Assembly: GCA_038199755.1 (NCBI GenBank)
Contig: JBBPYR010000334.1
Location: forward strand, 1-11,750
From: JBBPYR01 sp038199755
GTDB lineage: Bacteria; Chloroflexota; Ktedonobacteria; Ktedonobacterales; Ktedonobacteraceae
Direction: 5' to 3'
DNA: 11,750 nt
This document shows, one piece after another, positions 1 to 7,251 of this stretch (positions within the stretch are counted from its first letter, which is position 1; each line of letters begins with the position of its first letter). The position numbers were made by a program, and so were the translations under genes. Below the pieces are notes generated by a model. It did not search any database. It was given only the letters and a program-made list of their open reading frames with translations, and had not been told where the DNA came from.

Positions 1-29
1 CATCGCAGATGGTGAGGGCGTTGCAACAT

Positions 30-44
30 GTAACTTGTTGTTAC
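30..44. repeat. Short palindrome upstream of the ABC ATPase
   Basis: GTAAC and GTTAC flank a 5-base spacer (30-34 and 40-44). An overlapping pair, CAACA (24-28) and TGTTG (36-40), uses the same bases. The site lies about 65 bases before the chosen start of the ATPase gene, and a weak -35-like TTGTTG (35-40) falls inside it. It could be an operator for a small dimeric repressor, but short palindromes also occur by chance. The rest of 1-109 shows no complete gene. Confidence 0.25.
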
Positions 45-109
45 GTAGGTATCTATATTATCTCTATCAGCACAAATAGATAGCGTTCATGTGCAAAGTG
101 AGGAGTTTC

Positions 110-865
110 ATGGAGTCTACGACACAAGGATCACAGCCTATTGTGTCTCAACAAGATACAGAGCGTCGCGTCGTGATGGATGTGCGTGAAATTACGAAAA
201 GCTTGCCGCTCGGTCGGGAGCGCATAGATATTCTCAAAGGAATTAGTTTTCAAATTTATAGCGGTGAGTTTGTTTCCATCGTTGGCCCGTCTGGTTCTGG
301 CAAGAGTACGCTTTTGGGGATTATCGCAGGTCTTGATAACCCGACGATGGGTGTGGTGCTGATCGATGGCGTCGATATCACACGTATGGGCGAGAGTAAG
401 CTGGCAAGTGTGCGTAACAATAAAATTGGTATGGTGTTCCAGGCCTACAATCTGATCCCAACCCTTACAGCGCAGGAAAATGTTGAGGTGCCGTTATATG
501 TAGGCAAACATCCGGGCTCTCCCTCCTCGCGTGCGAAGGAGCTATTGACGCTGGTGGGTCTGGCGCATCGTCTGACACACCGCCCGAATCAGCTTTCCGG
601 TGGTGAGCAGCAGCGTGTGGCGATTGCACGTGCGCTGGCGACCGACCCCGCGTTGGTGATCGCCGACGAGCCGACGGGCAATCTGGATGCCCGCAATGGT
701 GAAAATGTGCTCAAGTTGATTGCTGACCTACGCGAACAGACGGGCAAAACCTTTATAATTGCCACGCATGATCCTGCGGTAGCCGCGCACGCGGACCGCG
801 CCATTCGCATTGTCGATGGCCTTGTCGCTGCAATTGATGTCATTGGCGGAAATATAACGCAGTAA
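110..865 (+). CDS. ABC transporter ATP-binding protein, MacB/LolD type
   Basis: This is a 251-residue cytoplasmic nucleotide-binding subunit that would hydrolyse ATP to drive a membrane permease. All ABC motifs are visible: Walker A GPSGSGKST (59-67), Q-loop Q111, signature LSGGEQQR (162-169), Walker B ending in D186-E187, D-loop GNLD and H-loop H220. The IGMVFQAYNLIPTLTAQENV stretch and the EPTGNLD motif are typical of the MacB/LolD/FtsE-like group, which handles lipoproteins, peptides or drug efflux. The ATG at 110 is preferred over the in-frame ATG at 89 because AGGAG (101-105) lies just upstream of it, although with a short 4-base spacing. No permease is in view; it may lie upstream of the window, since the next downstream gene is on the opposite strand. 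The substrate cannot be inferred. Confidence 0.93.
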   Translation: MESTTQGSQPIVSQQDTERRVVMDVREITKSLPLGRERIDILKGISFQIYSGEFVSIVGPSGSGKSTLLGIIAGLDNPTMGVVLIDGVDITRMGESKLASVRNNKIGMVFQAYNLIPTLTAQENVEVPLYVGKHPGSPSSRAKELLTLVGLAHRLTHRPNQLSGGEQQRVAIARALATDPALVIADEPTGNLDARNGENVLKLIADLREQTGKTFIIATHDPAVAAHADRAIRIVDGLVAAIDVIGGNITQ

Positions 866-893
866 AAGCCTCTCTGTCCAAATCCTAAGTATT

Positions 894-922
894 TCTATCA
901 TCGACATTTTGTCGATGATAGA
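894..922. other. Perfect hairpin between convergent genes, no U-tract
   Basis: Two 13-base arms (894-906 and 910-922) are exact reverse complements around a TTT loop. The hairpin lies between the end of the ATPase gene and the end of the oppositely oriented monooxygenase gene, where a shared terminator is expected. Neither strand has the usual U-run right after the stem: the + strand continues CCAGCAAAAAAA and the - strand continues AATACTT. It may be a weak or factor-assisted terminator or a 3'-end stabiliser. The remaining intergenic bases (866-996) show nothing else. Confidence 0.5.
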
Positions 923-996
923 CCAGCAAAAAAAGGGAAGATGCTCCAATTCAAGAAAGCTTATTTTAAACTATGCATACCTAATACTTTGCCCCA

Positions 997-2700
997 CTAA
1001 TTGAGCAGGGCTTGCAGCCGTTGGGTTGCATTGGAAAGCGTTTGGGGTGTACACAAGCCGAAGACGTAGCGGTCGGGGCGCACAATGGCAATAGTGTTGC
1101 GATAGCGTGCAAACCAGTTGGCGAGTTGGCTCTCGCTGTCTATAATCTGTATGACTAAGTCTGTTTGAGTATTTGGTGTGCCTGATTGGTCATCTCGCGA
1201 ATTGGAAGTTGTGACCTGCACAAAGCGGGTAGGCAGGCTATCCCAGAAGGGTAGCATGCTTGGGTCAAGGCAGGTGCGAGGGTTGACATTGAGGCCGACG
1301 ATGGCAAAGTGCAGCCCCAATAGCTCGTCCAGAAGCACCTCTTCACCTGATGTGGTATGCACTCTCGGTTGTGGTATGAGCATCCCTTGCGTATGCCGAT
1401 GGGTGCGTCTGAGGATCACTGAACGCAAGCTAGCCCTTGCACGTTTGTGTGCATTATGCTTGTGAGGGGATGTGTGCATGAACAGGCCGGATAGTAGTGG
1501 CGGCATGCTCAGGGAAAAGGCATGCGGAAGATAGGCGAGCAAGGGGAGCATGCGGTCGCGCAGCCATGCCAGCGGTTGGCGAGCTTGAATAATTCTGCCG
1601 AAGTTGACGGCAGTGCCGATGACGGCTCGCGCATGCGGTTCGCGCTCTTGTTGATAGCTGGCAAGGATAACAGGTGCAGCCTGTCCTTTGAGGACCAGAG
1701 CGAGTTTCCAGCAGAGATTGGCGGCATCGCGTATACCTGTACACATGCCCTGGCCCAGAAAGGGCGGCATTTGATGCGCGGCGTCACCAAGTAGGAAGAG
1801 GCGACCATTGCTCCACTGTTCAGCGATCAAGGCGTGAAAGGTATAGACGGTGGCGCGCACAATCTCTAGTTTGGTGGGGTCTATCCAGGATGAGAGGAGT
1901 GCTTGCACGCGCTCTGGCCGCGTGATCTCCTCTTTTTGTTCTCCCTCTGCCAGCATGAATTCCCAGCGGCGATGCCTCTGCACAGAGGGAACGTAGGTCT
2001 CTGGGCGAATGGGATTACAATATTGTTGCACAAAGCTTGATTGTAACGCGTTCTCTTCATCTTTCAGCAGGGCATCGACGACGAGCCAGGCTTGATGCGA
2101 TTTGAGATTTCGCAAACGAATTGCCGCGCTGGTGCGGGTAATGCTTTTGGCACCGTCGCAGCCAAGTACGTAACGCGCTCGTAGTTGCTGTTCCTGTGCA
2201 ATAGAGGTGGCTTGAACAGTATCGGCATCGTGCTGTACTATCGGAAGAGGTGGACGAGGCGGCATTGCCGCGATAGTCAGGGTGACGCCTGTTTCGTCTT
2301 GCGCTATGGCGGTGACTTCGTGTCCGAGATAGACTTCCACGCTGGGGAAGCGTGCGACGCCGCGCCGTAGTACGGCCTCTAGCTGTGGTTGATAGAAGGT
2401 ATTGGTGGGGGCATAGCCATTGTGATGTGATGCGAGGTCGGCGGTGAAGAGTATTCTGCGTTTGCTATTGAGAAATTGTTCGCCTGCGATCACCTTGGTG
2501 AGCGGCAAAATCTCGTCGATGAGTCCGACTTGCTGAAAGACGCGCATGATCTCGTCGTCTATGACGATTGCACGCGGCAGATCGTAGGGTGTTTTCTCGT
2601 GCTCAATGACCGCAGTAGAGATGCCATACATGCCCAGTACATTTGCCGCGATAGCTCCAATGGGGCCATAGCCGATAAGAGCGACATCATAGGTGTTCAT
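997..2700 (-). CDS. FAD-dependent monooxygenase, MhpA/PheA-like aromatic hydroxylase family
   Basis: This is a 567-residue flavoprotein of the class A single-component hydroxylases, which use NAD(P)H and O2 to hydroxylate aromatic or polyketide substrates. Seen in the sequence: the N-terminal FAD-binding GxGxxG motif as GYGPIG (10-15), the DG motif GCDG (180-183) that contacts FAD and NAD(P)H, and the GD motif LLGDAAHQMPP (303-313) followed by GQGMCTGIRDAANLCWKL. The length and the poorly conserved C-terminal part (about 430-567, ending in IVRPDRYVFG) fit the thioredoxin-like C-terminal domain of MhpA-type enzymes. MhpA itself acts on 3-(3-hydroxyphenyl)propionate; that substrate is not established here, and drug-inactivating monooxygenases share the fold. 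The start is preceded by a weak AAGAAAGA ribosome site. A good promoter lies at 2775-2804. The gene is divergent from a bicupin gene, which suggests linked expression. Confidence 0.88.
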   Translation of the reverse strand: MNTYDVALIGYGPIGAIAANVLGMYGISTAVIEHEKTPYDLPRAIVIDDEIMRVFQQVGLIDEILPLTKVIAGEQFLNSKRRILFTADLASHHNGYAPTNTFYQPQLEAVLRRGVARFPSVEVYLGHEVTAIAQDETGVTLTIAAMPPRPPLPIVQHDADTVQATSIAQEQQLRARYVLGCDGAKSITRTSAAIRLRNLKSHQAWLVVDALLKDEENALQSSFVQQYCNPIRPETYVPSVQRHRRWEFMLAEGEQKEEITRPERVQALLSSWIDPTKLEIVRATVYTFHALIAEQWSNGRLFLLGDAAHQMPPFLGQGMCTGIRDAANLCWKLALVLKGQAAPVILASYQQEREPHARAVIGTAVNFGRIIQARQPLAWLRDRMLPLLAYLPHAFSLSMPPLLSGLFMHTSPHKHNAHKRARASLRSVILRRTHRHTQGMLIPQPRVHTTSGEEVLLDELLGLHFAIVGLNVNPRTCLDPSMLPFWDSLPTRFVQVTTSNSRDDQSGTPNTQTDLVIQIIDSESQLANWFARYRNTIAIVRPDRYVFGLCTPQTLSNATQRLQALLN

Positions 2701-2774
2701 AGATCTTTCTTGAATGGAACCCTCTTGTTATTTTGCTTTCGCCACCTTTAATTTTGTGGAAGACGATAATTGAA

Positions 2775-2804
2775 GTTATAGCAAATTGTGGTTTCGTTTG
2801 TCAA
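2775..2804 (-). promoter_or_regulatory. Promoter for the FAD monooxygenase
   Basis: Read on the - strand, a perfect TTGACA (complement of 2799-2804) is followed after 18 bases by TATAAC (complement of 2775-2780). This is a strong sigma70-type match. It predicts a transcription start near 2768 and a leader of about 70 bases before the ATG at 2700. The nested inverted repeat at 2814-2855 begins 10 bases upstream of the -35 element, a position suited to an activator. Confidence 0.7.
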
Positions 2805-2813
2805 TAAGTCGTG

Positions 2814-2855
2814 ATGCCCACAAGGGACATCCCTACTATTGTATGATGTGGGCAT
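2814..2855. promoter_or_regulatory. Nested inverted repeat in the divergent promoter, likely regulator site
   Basis: The outer arms ATGCCCACA (2814-2822) and TGTGGGCAT (2847-2855) are perfect complements. Directly inside the left arm is a second palindrome, AGGGACATCCCT (2823-2834). The block lies upstream of the monooxygenase -35 box. Its right arm overlaps the end of a -10-like TATGAT (2842-2847), the best -10 candidate for the cupin gene, which has no matching -35. The layout fits a regulator that controls both genes. No regulator gene is in the window. Confidence 0.5.
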
Positions 2856-2888
2856 TGAACGCAAATTAGGATAAGCAGGAGAGTGCTC

Positions 2889-3812
2889 ATGAGCTACGCA
2901 ATTATACGAGGAAGGGATCAGGTCTTCCAGAAGTCTGATGAGATAGCTGGTATGAGCGGGGTCACTACGGTTCCGCTTGTTACTTCTAAACAGGGCTCTG
3001 TACATCTGGAGGTTTCTCTGGTAGAACTTGCGCCCGGTGGGGTGATGCCAGGCCATATTCATCCCTTTGAGGAGTCCTTCTTCATTCTCTCGGGTCGTGC
3101 GTTTCTCGCGCTTGGTGAGGCAAGCTACGAGGTAGGTGAGAATGACTTTGGCGTTGCCCCGATTGCCATGCCGCATGCATGGCACAATCCGTTTGATGTC
3201 CCTGTTCGCTGGTATCAAGTTCGTGGACCACAACCGCGTCCAGATGAACATATGCCCTCGTCGTATGCTGTTCATTCGGTGAATATTCCAGTGCAGGGTA
3301 GGCAGATTAACGAGTTTGATCCAACGTGCCGCTTTATCGGCCACTTTTCCAATCTAGATATGTCTCCGCCAGGACCGCTCTCGATGCCTGGGTATCACGG
3401 CCACAATATTCGTGATATCTCGATTCGCATGATGGTGGATGATATCTTGGGGGCACAGCATCACACGCTGTTCATGGTGGAGTTCGCGTCCGGTAGTGCG
3501 ACTCCGGGGAGCGCGGCCCGTACTCATTACCATCCCTTCGAGGAGGCGTATTACTTTCTTAGTGGTAACGCAATCGCCTTTCTTGATGGCGACCGCCACG
3601 AGGTGGCAGCAGGGGATATTGTGTGGTGCAGTACGAATGGCACCCATGGCTATGTCAACCAGGGGAATGTCCCCGTACGTTTCATTGAATGTCAGGCACC
3701 TAAACCGCCTACCTCTCATGCCTTCTTCTTTCAGGACGATTGGCTGGCCTTTTCAGATGGCATGCATAGCATCGACGCCAAGCGCGATGCACGATTTGAT
3801 CGCGACAAGTAG
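2889..3812 (+). CDS. Two-domain cupin (bicupin) protein, function unknown
   Basis: This is a 307-residue protein with two cupin beta-barrels. Domain one (about 30-115) carries the metal-binding pattern GHIHPFEESFFILSG, with H56, H58 and E61/E62, and a second motif around H96/H99. Domain two (about 190-272) repeats this as THYHPFEEAYYFLSG, with H213, H215 and E218/E219, and H253 in the second motif. Both halves keep the ligand set, so both could bind a metal such as Fe, Mn or Ni. Bicupins include dioxygenases, isomerases and ureidoglycine aminohydrolase; I cannot choose among them. The divergent monooxygenase makes an oxidative or ring-cleavage role plausible, as inference. ATG 2889 is preferred over the in-frame GTG at 2883 because AGGAG (2877-2881) lies seven bases before it and the GTG abuts that site. 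A terminator follows at once. Confidence 0.85.
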   Translation: MSYAIIRGRDQVFQKSDEIAGMSGVTTVPLVTSKQGSVHLEVSLVELAPGGVMPGHIHPFEESFFILSGRAFLALGEASYEVGENDFGVAPIAMPHAWHNPFDVPVRWYQVRGPQPRPDEHMPSSYAVHSVNIPVQGRQINEFDPTCRFIGHFSNLDMSPPGPLSMPGYHGHNIRDISIRMMVDDILGAQHHTLFMVEFASGSATPGSAARTHYHPFEEAYYFLSGNAIAFLDGDRHEVAAGDIVWCSTNGTHGYVNQGNVPVRFIECQAPKPPTSHAFFFQDDWLAFSDGMHSIDAKRDARFDRDK

Positions 3813-3820
3813 GCTGAAAT

Positions 3821-3889
3821 AAGTTGCAATAGCGTGTAACCCCGACTCAGAACTTACGGGTCACACACTATTGCAACTTGTTATTTTTT
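3821..3889 (+). terminator. Rho-independent terminator of the bicupin gene
   Basis: Arms of 17 bases (3821-3837 and 3863-3879) pair with a single mismatch (C3833 against A3867). The stem partly continues inward through ACCC/GGGT-type pairs. It is followed by TTATTTTTT (3881-3889). It begins nine bases after the cupin stop codon and insulates the kinase gene downstream. Confidence 0.88.
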
Positions 3890-3961
3890 CATGCTCTAAA
3901 ATTGCTGCGATTGAACGTATATGTCACAAAGACCTTATTCCCATTGAGGAGCGACAGCCGT

Positions 3962-5734
3962 ATGTCACCATGCTGCATCAATCAACATTATACGCAGAAT
4001 AAATCTGTCTGGTGCGATCAATGCGAAAGCCTGCAAGCAGGAGCGCGTATTGGCGATTTCACCATTCTTTCTTTTGTAGGGCAGGGGAGTACTAGCGCGA
4101 TCTACATGGCCTCGCAACATTCTTTGAATAACCGTAAAGTGGTTATCAAGGTGTTGCAATCGATGGAGTCGCAGGAGAGCATCAACGTGTTTCAGCGCGA
4201 GGTGGCGTTGCTAGCTGCGTTGGTGCATCCGTATATTGTGCCTATTTACGCACATGACATTATTCCTGAGAGCCGCGTGCTGAGGTCAGGGGTAAGGGTC
4301 TATTCTCCCTACCTTGTATTGCCCTATGCCGAACAGGGAGCATTGGATGTACAGTTTGTACGAGAAGGAAGCAAACCGTGGCAATTGCAGCGAGTCTTGC
4401 CAATAATTGAGGAGGCTGCTGAAGCTCTGTCTTATGCACATTCACAAGGGATACTGCACCGTGACATCAAGCCTGCTAATATACTGATGATCGGCTCACA
4501 TGTGGTGCTTTCCGATTTTGGTGTGGCCTCGCTGATCGCGATGGATAGCTCACATCTCAATGCGGATTGGGCAGGTTCACCTGCGTATATGGCACCGGAG
4601 GTGTGGCGTCTACGTCCAGGACGCTATTCTGATCAGTATGCGCTTGCCGTTACCACTTTCCGCTTACTCAGTGGAGCGTATCCCTGGCCTGCGATCACAG
4701 ATAACATGCAAGGTTGGTTGCGTTTGCATCAGCATGTGGAGCAGCGCCTACTCTCTGAGTGTCGGCCCGATCTGCCGAAGGGGGTAAGCATGGTATTGCA
4801 GCGAGCGTTGGCAAAGGAGCCACATGAGCGCTATCCTGATGTGCTGGCATTTGCCGCCGACTTGCGCGTTGCCGCGGAAAGTACACAGTCATTACATGTG
4901 CCTGTGGTGAGAAGAACCCGTGTGATCGCGGAAAAACAGGTGGCACCCATCCTTGAGGCGGCACCACAAAGTTACTATAGGGAGCCGCGACAGGGTTCTG
5001 AAAAATACGCACCGCCCGTGCAACAGGTGGCGTTGATGTCAGAAACACCCCAGACTCCATTACTCATCGAGCAGGAAAAGCAATTTCAGCTAGCGGCAAA
5101 CGCAGTTCGTGCTAGGAAGGTGCGTCAGGATGTAGAAGAGGAGAAGGTTTCTCATGCGCCAGTGCAAGCAAATAGAGCTACTTGGCAGCAACAAGGGGGA
5201 GAAGCAGACATTTCTATTGACCAGTATCGCACGATGCCGGAGCTTGAGAGGGTGAATACGTCTCTGATTGAAGACATGAAACCAGATTTATGGACATGGC
5301 GAGCGTGCTGGCTGCATGTAGTGCTCTATGCAGCATTGGCGGCGGTGACATGGTACAGCACAAGGAATATGCTCTCTGCCCTGACCTTGATGCTCTGCCT
5401 GTGGCCGGGTTTGCTGATTGGCCCACTGGTGGCGCGTTCGTTTCGGCGGGTGTCGCTGTCGTCGCTACCGTGGGGGATTGTGTTCGGGATGGTGTATGGA
5501 ATTGTGACAGTAGCCATCTCGGCACTGGTGTGTTACAGCTTTAGCGCGTTGATTTATACGGTCTTGCATTGGAACGTTGGGCCACAGGCCGATTATGGCT
5601 GGCATCGGTTCGTCGCGGAGGTGATCGCGCTCGCACCACACGCACTGTTCATTTTTCTCGTAAGTCTGTGGTGTATCGTTTTCGGTGGTGCATTGATCGG
5701 TTTGTTTGCCGCGAGAAAAGAACAAGTAGAGTAA
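3962..5734 (+). CDS. Membrane-anchored Ser/Thr protein kinase (Hanks type)
   Basis: This is a 590-residue kinase that would transfer phosphate from ATP to Ser/Thr of unknown targets. Domains in order: a short cysteine cluster (C4, C5, C18, C21) resembling a degraded zinc ribbon; the kinase domain (about 32-305) with glycine loop GQGSTSAIY (40-48), ATP-anchoring K63, likely helix-C E80, HRDIKPANILM (166-176) with catalytic D168, DFG (185-187) and APE (211-213); a polar, glutamine-rich linker (about 310-440); and four hydrophobic segments (about 446-464, 470-491, 503-534 and 551-584). No PASTA or other extracellular sensor domain is visible. The membrane part has only short loops, so sensing may occur in the membrane or through a partner. 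ATG 3962 is chosen because GAGGAG (3946-3951) precedes it. The longer reading from 3878 would start inside the upstream terminator. All catalytic residues are present, so it should be active. Confidence 0.92.
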   Translation: MSPCCINQHYTQNKSVWCDQCESLQAGARIGDFTILSFVGQGSTSAIYMASQHSLNNRKVVIKVLQSMESQESINVFQREVALLAALVHPYIVPIYAHDIIPESRVLRSGVRVYSPYLVLPYAEQGALDVQFVREGSKPWQLQRVLPIIEEAAEALSYAHSQGILHRDIKPANILMIGSHVVLSDFGVASLIAMDSSHLNADWAGSPAYMAPEVWRLRPGRYSDQYALAVTTFRLLSGAYPWPAITDNMQGWLRLHQHVEQRLLSECRPDLPKGVSMVLQRALAKEPHERYPDVLAFAADLRVAAESTQSLHVPVVRRTRVIAEKQVAPILEAAPQSYYREPRQGSEKYAPPVQQVALMSETPQTPLLIEQEKQFQLAANAVRARKVRQDVEEEKVSHAPVQANRATWQQQGGEADISIDQYRTMPELERVNTSLIEDMKPDLWTWRACWLHVVLYAALAAVTWYSTRNMLSALTLMLCLWPGLLIGPLVARSFRRVSLSSLPWGIVFGMVYGIVTVAISALVCYSFSALIYTVLHWNVGPQADYGWHRFVAEVIALAPHALFIFLVSLWCIVFGGALIGLFAARKEQVE

Positions 5735-5740
5735 GAAGAA

Positions 5741-5794
5741 TAAAACAGCAGGAGAGAAAGGCTTACGTACCTTTCTCTCCTGCTGTTTTATTTT
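5741..5794. terminator. Bidirectional terminator between kinase and MFS genes
   Basis: Two 21-base arms (5741-5761 and 5770-5790) are perfect reverse complements around an 8-base loop. The outer ends are A-rich on the left and T-rich on the right (TTTTATTTT), so transcripts from either strand end in a U-rich tail. It starts six bases after the kinase stop codon and ends just before the stop codon of the opposing MFS gene. Confidence 0.93.
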
Positions 5795-5799
5795 GGCCT

Positions 5800-7062
5800 T
5801 TAGTTGGGGCGTAGACGTAATGCCAGCAGGCCACCACAAAATACAAAGCTTATGCAGAAGAGGATGGACCAGTGCGGTCCAACTGAGTTGAGCAGAAAGC
5901 CGAAAAACCAGCCACAAAAAACGGTGCTGATGCCACTGGTAAACAGCAAAATGCCTGCAACTGCTCCTAGCGCACGTCCGGCCCGCTCGCTGCCAATAGC
6001 AAGAAACGTCGCGAAGATAGGCGAGATGCCAATGCTCGTCAGCGCAATGGCCGCTGTTGCTAATGGAGCGTTGGGGCTTAGTAGTACTGCGATGAAGCCG
6101 ATCAGAGTGATGATGGTGCCGAGCATAATCATACGCCATGAGCCGAGGCGAATAATCAGGGCCGCCGCACCCAAGCGACTAAGCGCGGCAATAGCCCAGG
6201 TCAGACCGCTTAGAGCCGCGGCGAGCGCGGGCGTTTGTCCATAGACAACGTGCAAATAGGCGGGTGTCCAGGCGCGTATGCTTGAGCTAACGCCAGATGT
6301 GAACATCATGGCTACAATCACGGGTAAAAGCGCCATGAACAAATTCGGCTGCTTGCCAGACTGGGTTATGGTGTTTCGTATTTCGTTGCTTGCTTGTTGT
6401 GGGGGTTGGCTATGCTCGGAATGCTCATCCTCTAGGCGATAGCTGCGCGGAACGGTTAGCAGGGAGCACAGGGCGAGCAGACTAAAGCCAATGGTAAAGA
6501 GCAATGGTGGCAGTGGATCATTATGGAACAGCGTGAAGAGGCCCGCATCGACCAGGGCAAGCACGACGCCACCTAATGGATAGAGCAGGTTAAACAGGTT
6601 CAGAGCGGTGCCGCGATGCTTGCTATACAGGCCGCTAATCAGGCCGTTGGTCGTGGCGTCAATGGTACCTCCTCCGATACCTGCAAGTCCTACGATAAGC
6701 AAGAGCAGCAGGAAAGGTGTCAGTGCGGACAAGAGTAGGCCAAGATATAGACAGGCGATACCAACAATTACAATCAGGGTGGCAGCAAATAACACGATGC
6801 GCGGTCCATAGCGATCAAGCATAGCACCGCCGAACAAGGCACCAGGGAGATAGCCAAGCGACCAGATGACATAGAGCAAGCCAGTCGTTGACAGTGAGAT
6901 GTGTAATCGTGCCGAAAGTGGCGTGAGAATTGGCCCCCAGCCACTATCGGCGAAGACGAAGACCCAGAAGAGGAAACATGCGGCCAACGTCATCGCTATG
7001 AGTGAGCGTCTCTGGGGGCGTGTGTCGTGCTGATGGGCACGCGGTTGAGATGTTACGGACAT
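5800..7062 (-). CDS. Major facilitator superfamily (MFS) transporter
   Basis: This is a 420-residue integral membrane protein, the usual MFS length, with two hydrophobic halves (about 20-205 and 240-418) joined by a hydrophilic loop (205-240). That pattern fits twelve helices. The loop 2-3 signature is visible as GGAMLDRYGPR (78-88), and helix 4-5 has the glycine-rich GLAGIGGGTIDATTNGL. It would move a small solute by secondary transport; the substrate and direction cannot be read. A weak AGAAAGA ribosome site precedes the ATG. The gene lies 189 bases downstream of the co-oriented phosphodiesterase gene, with a small ORF in between. This is compatible with co-transcription, but the gap is long enough for its own promoter. 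Confidence 0.9.
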   Translation of the reverse strand: MSVTSQPRAHQHDTRPQRRSLIAMTLAACFLFWVFVFADSGWGPILTPLSARLHISLSTTGLLYVIWSLGYLPGALFGGAMLDRYGPRIVLFAATLIVIVGIACLYLGLLLSALTPFLLLLLIVGLAGIGGGTIDATTNGLISGLYSKHRGTALNLFNLLYPLGGVVLALVDAGLFTLFHNDPLPPLLFTIGFSLLALCSLLTVPRSYRLEDEHSEHSQPPQQASNEIRNTITQSGKQPNLFMALLPVIVAMMFTSGVSSSIRAWTPAYLHVVYGQTPALAAALSGLTWAIAALSRLGAAALIIRLGSWRMIMLGTIITLIGFIAVLLSPNAPLATAAIALTSIGISPIFATFLAIGSERAGRALGAVAGILLFTSGISTVFCGWFFGFLLNSVGPHWSILFCISFVFCGGLLALRLRPN

Positions 7063-7131
7063 GAAATCTTTCTATTGCAACGTGTAGTAAGAATGTGCTT
7101 TGAAGCAGAGGGCGATCTGATGGCGAAAACG

Positions 7132-7209
7132 CTAGTTTTGCAGGTCACGTATCTCTTCTTTGCTGCGTCGCAAAACATCAATCTGGGTAGAAAGTATTGT
7201 TTCTTGCAT
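7132..7209 (-). CDS. Possible 25-residue small protein
   Basis: A short ORF begins MQETILSTQIDVLRRSK and ends EEIRDLQN before a TAG stop. It has a good Shine-Dalgarno sequence, AAGGGAG (complement of 7219-7225), nine bases before the ATG, better than those of its two neighbours. The peptide is charged and could form an amphipathic helix. It has no recognisable family. A perfect TATAAT on the same strand (complement of 7251-7256), overlapping the phosphodiesterase stop codon, could be a -10 element for it and the MFS gene, although no convincing -35 is seen. Alternatives are a leader peptide for the MFS gene or the stub of a decayed gene. Confidence 0.35.
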   Translation of the reverse strand: MQETILSTQIDVLRRSKEEIRDLQN

Positions 7210-7251
7210 GTGATGGTTCTCCCTTTCGTCTTTGGATGGGCAATTGAACAA

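Noticed and set aside
89..109. Seven-codon extension of the ABC ATPase
   Set aside because: No ribosome site precedes 89, whereas AGGAG precedes the ATG at 110, and ABC homology begins only after about residue 23.
2748..3344. 198-codon - strand ORF antisense to the bicupin gene
   Set aside because: The + strand frame shows clear cupin motifs. The antisense frame covers the divergent promoter and has no family-like pattern, so it is a shadow.
3878..3961. Longer N-terminus for the kinase starting at 3878
   Set aside because: That ATG lies inside the right arm of the cupin terminator and has no ribosome site. ATG 3962 follows GAGGAG and leads directly into the cysteine cluster and kinase domain.
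5465..6139. 224-codon - strand ORF spanning the kinase and MFS gene ends
   Set aside because: It reads straight through the bidirectional terminator and overlaps two well-supported genes in other frames.
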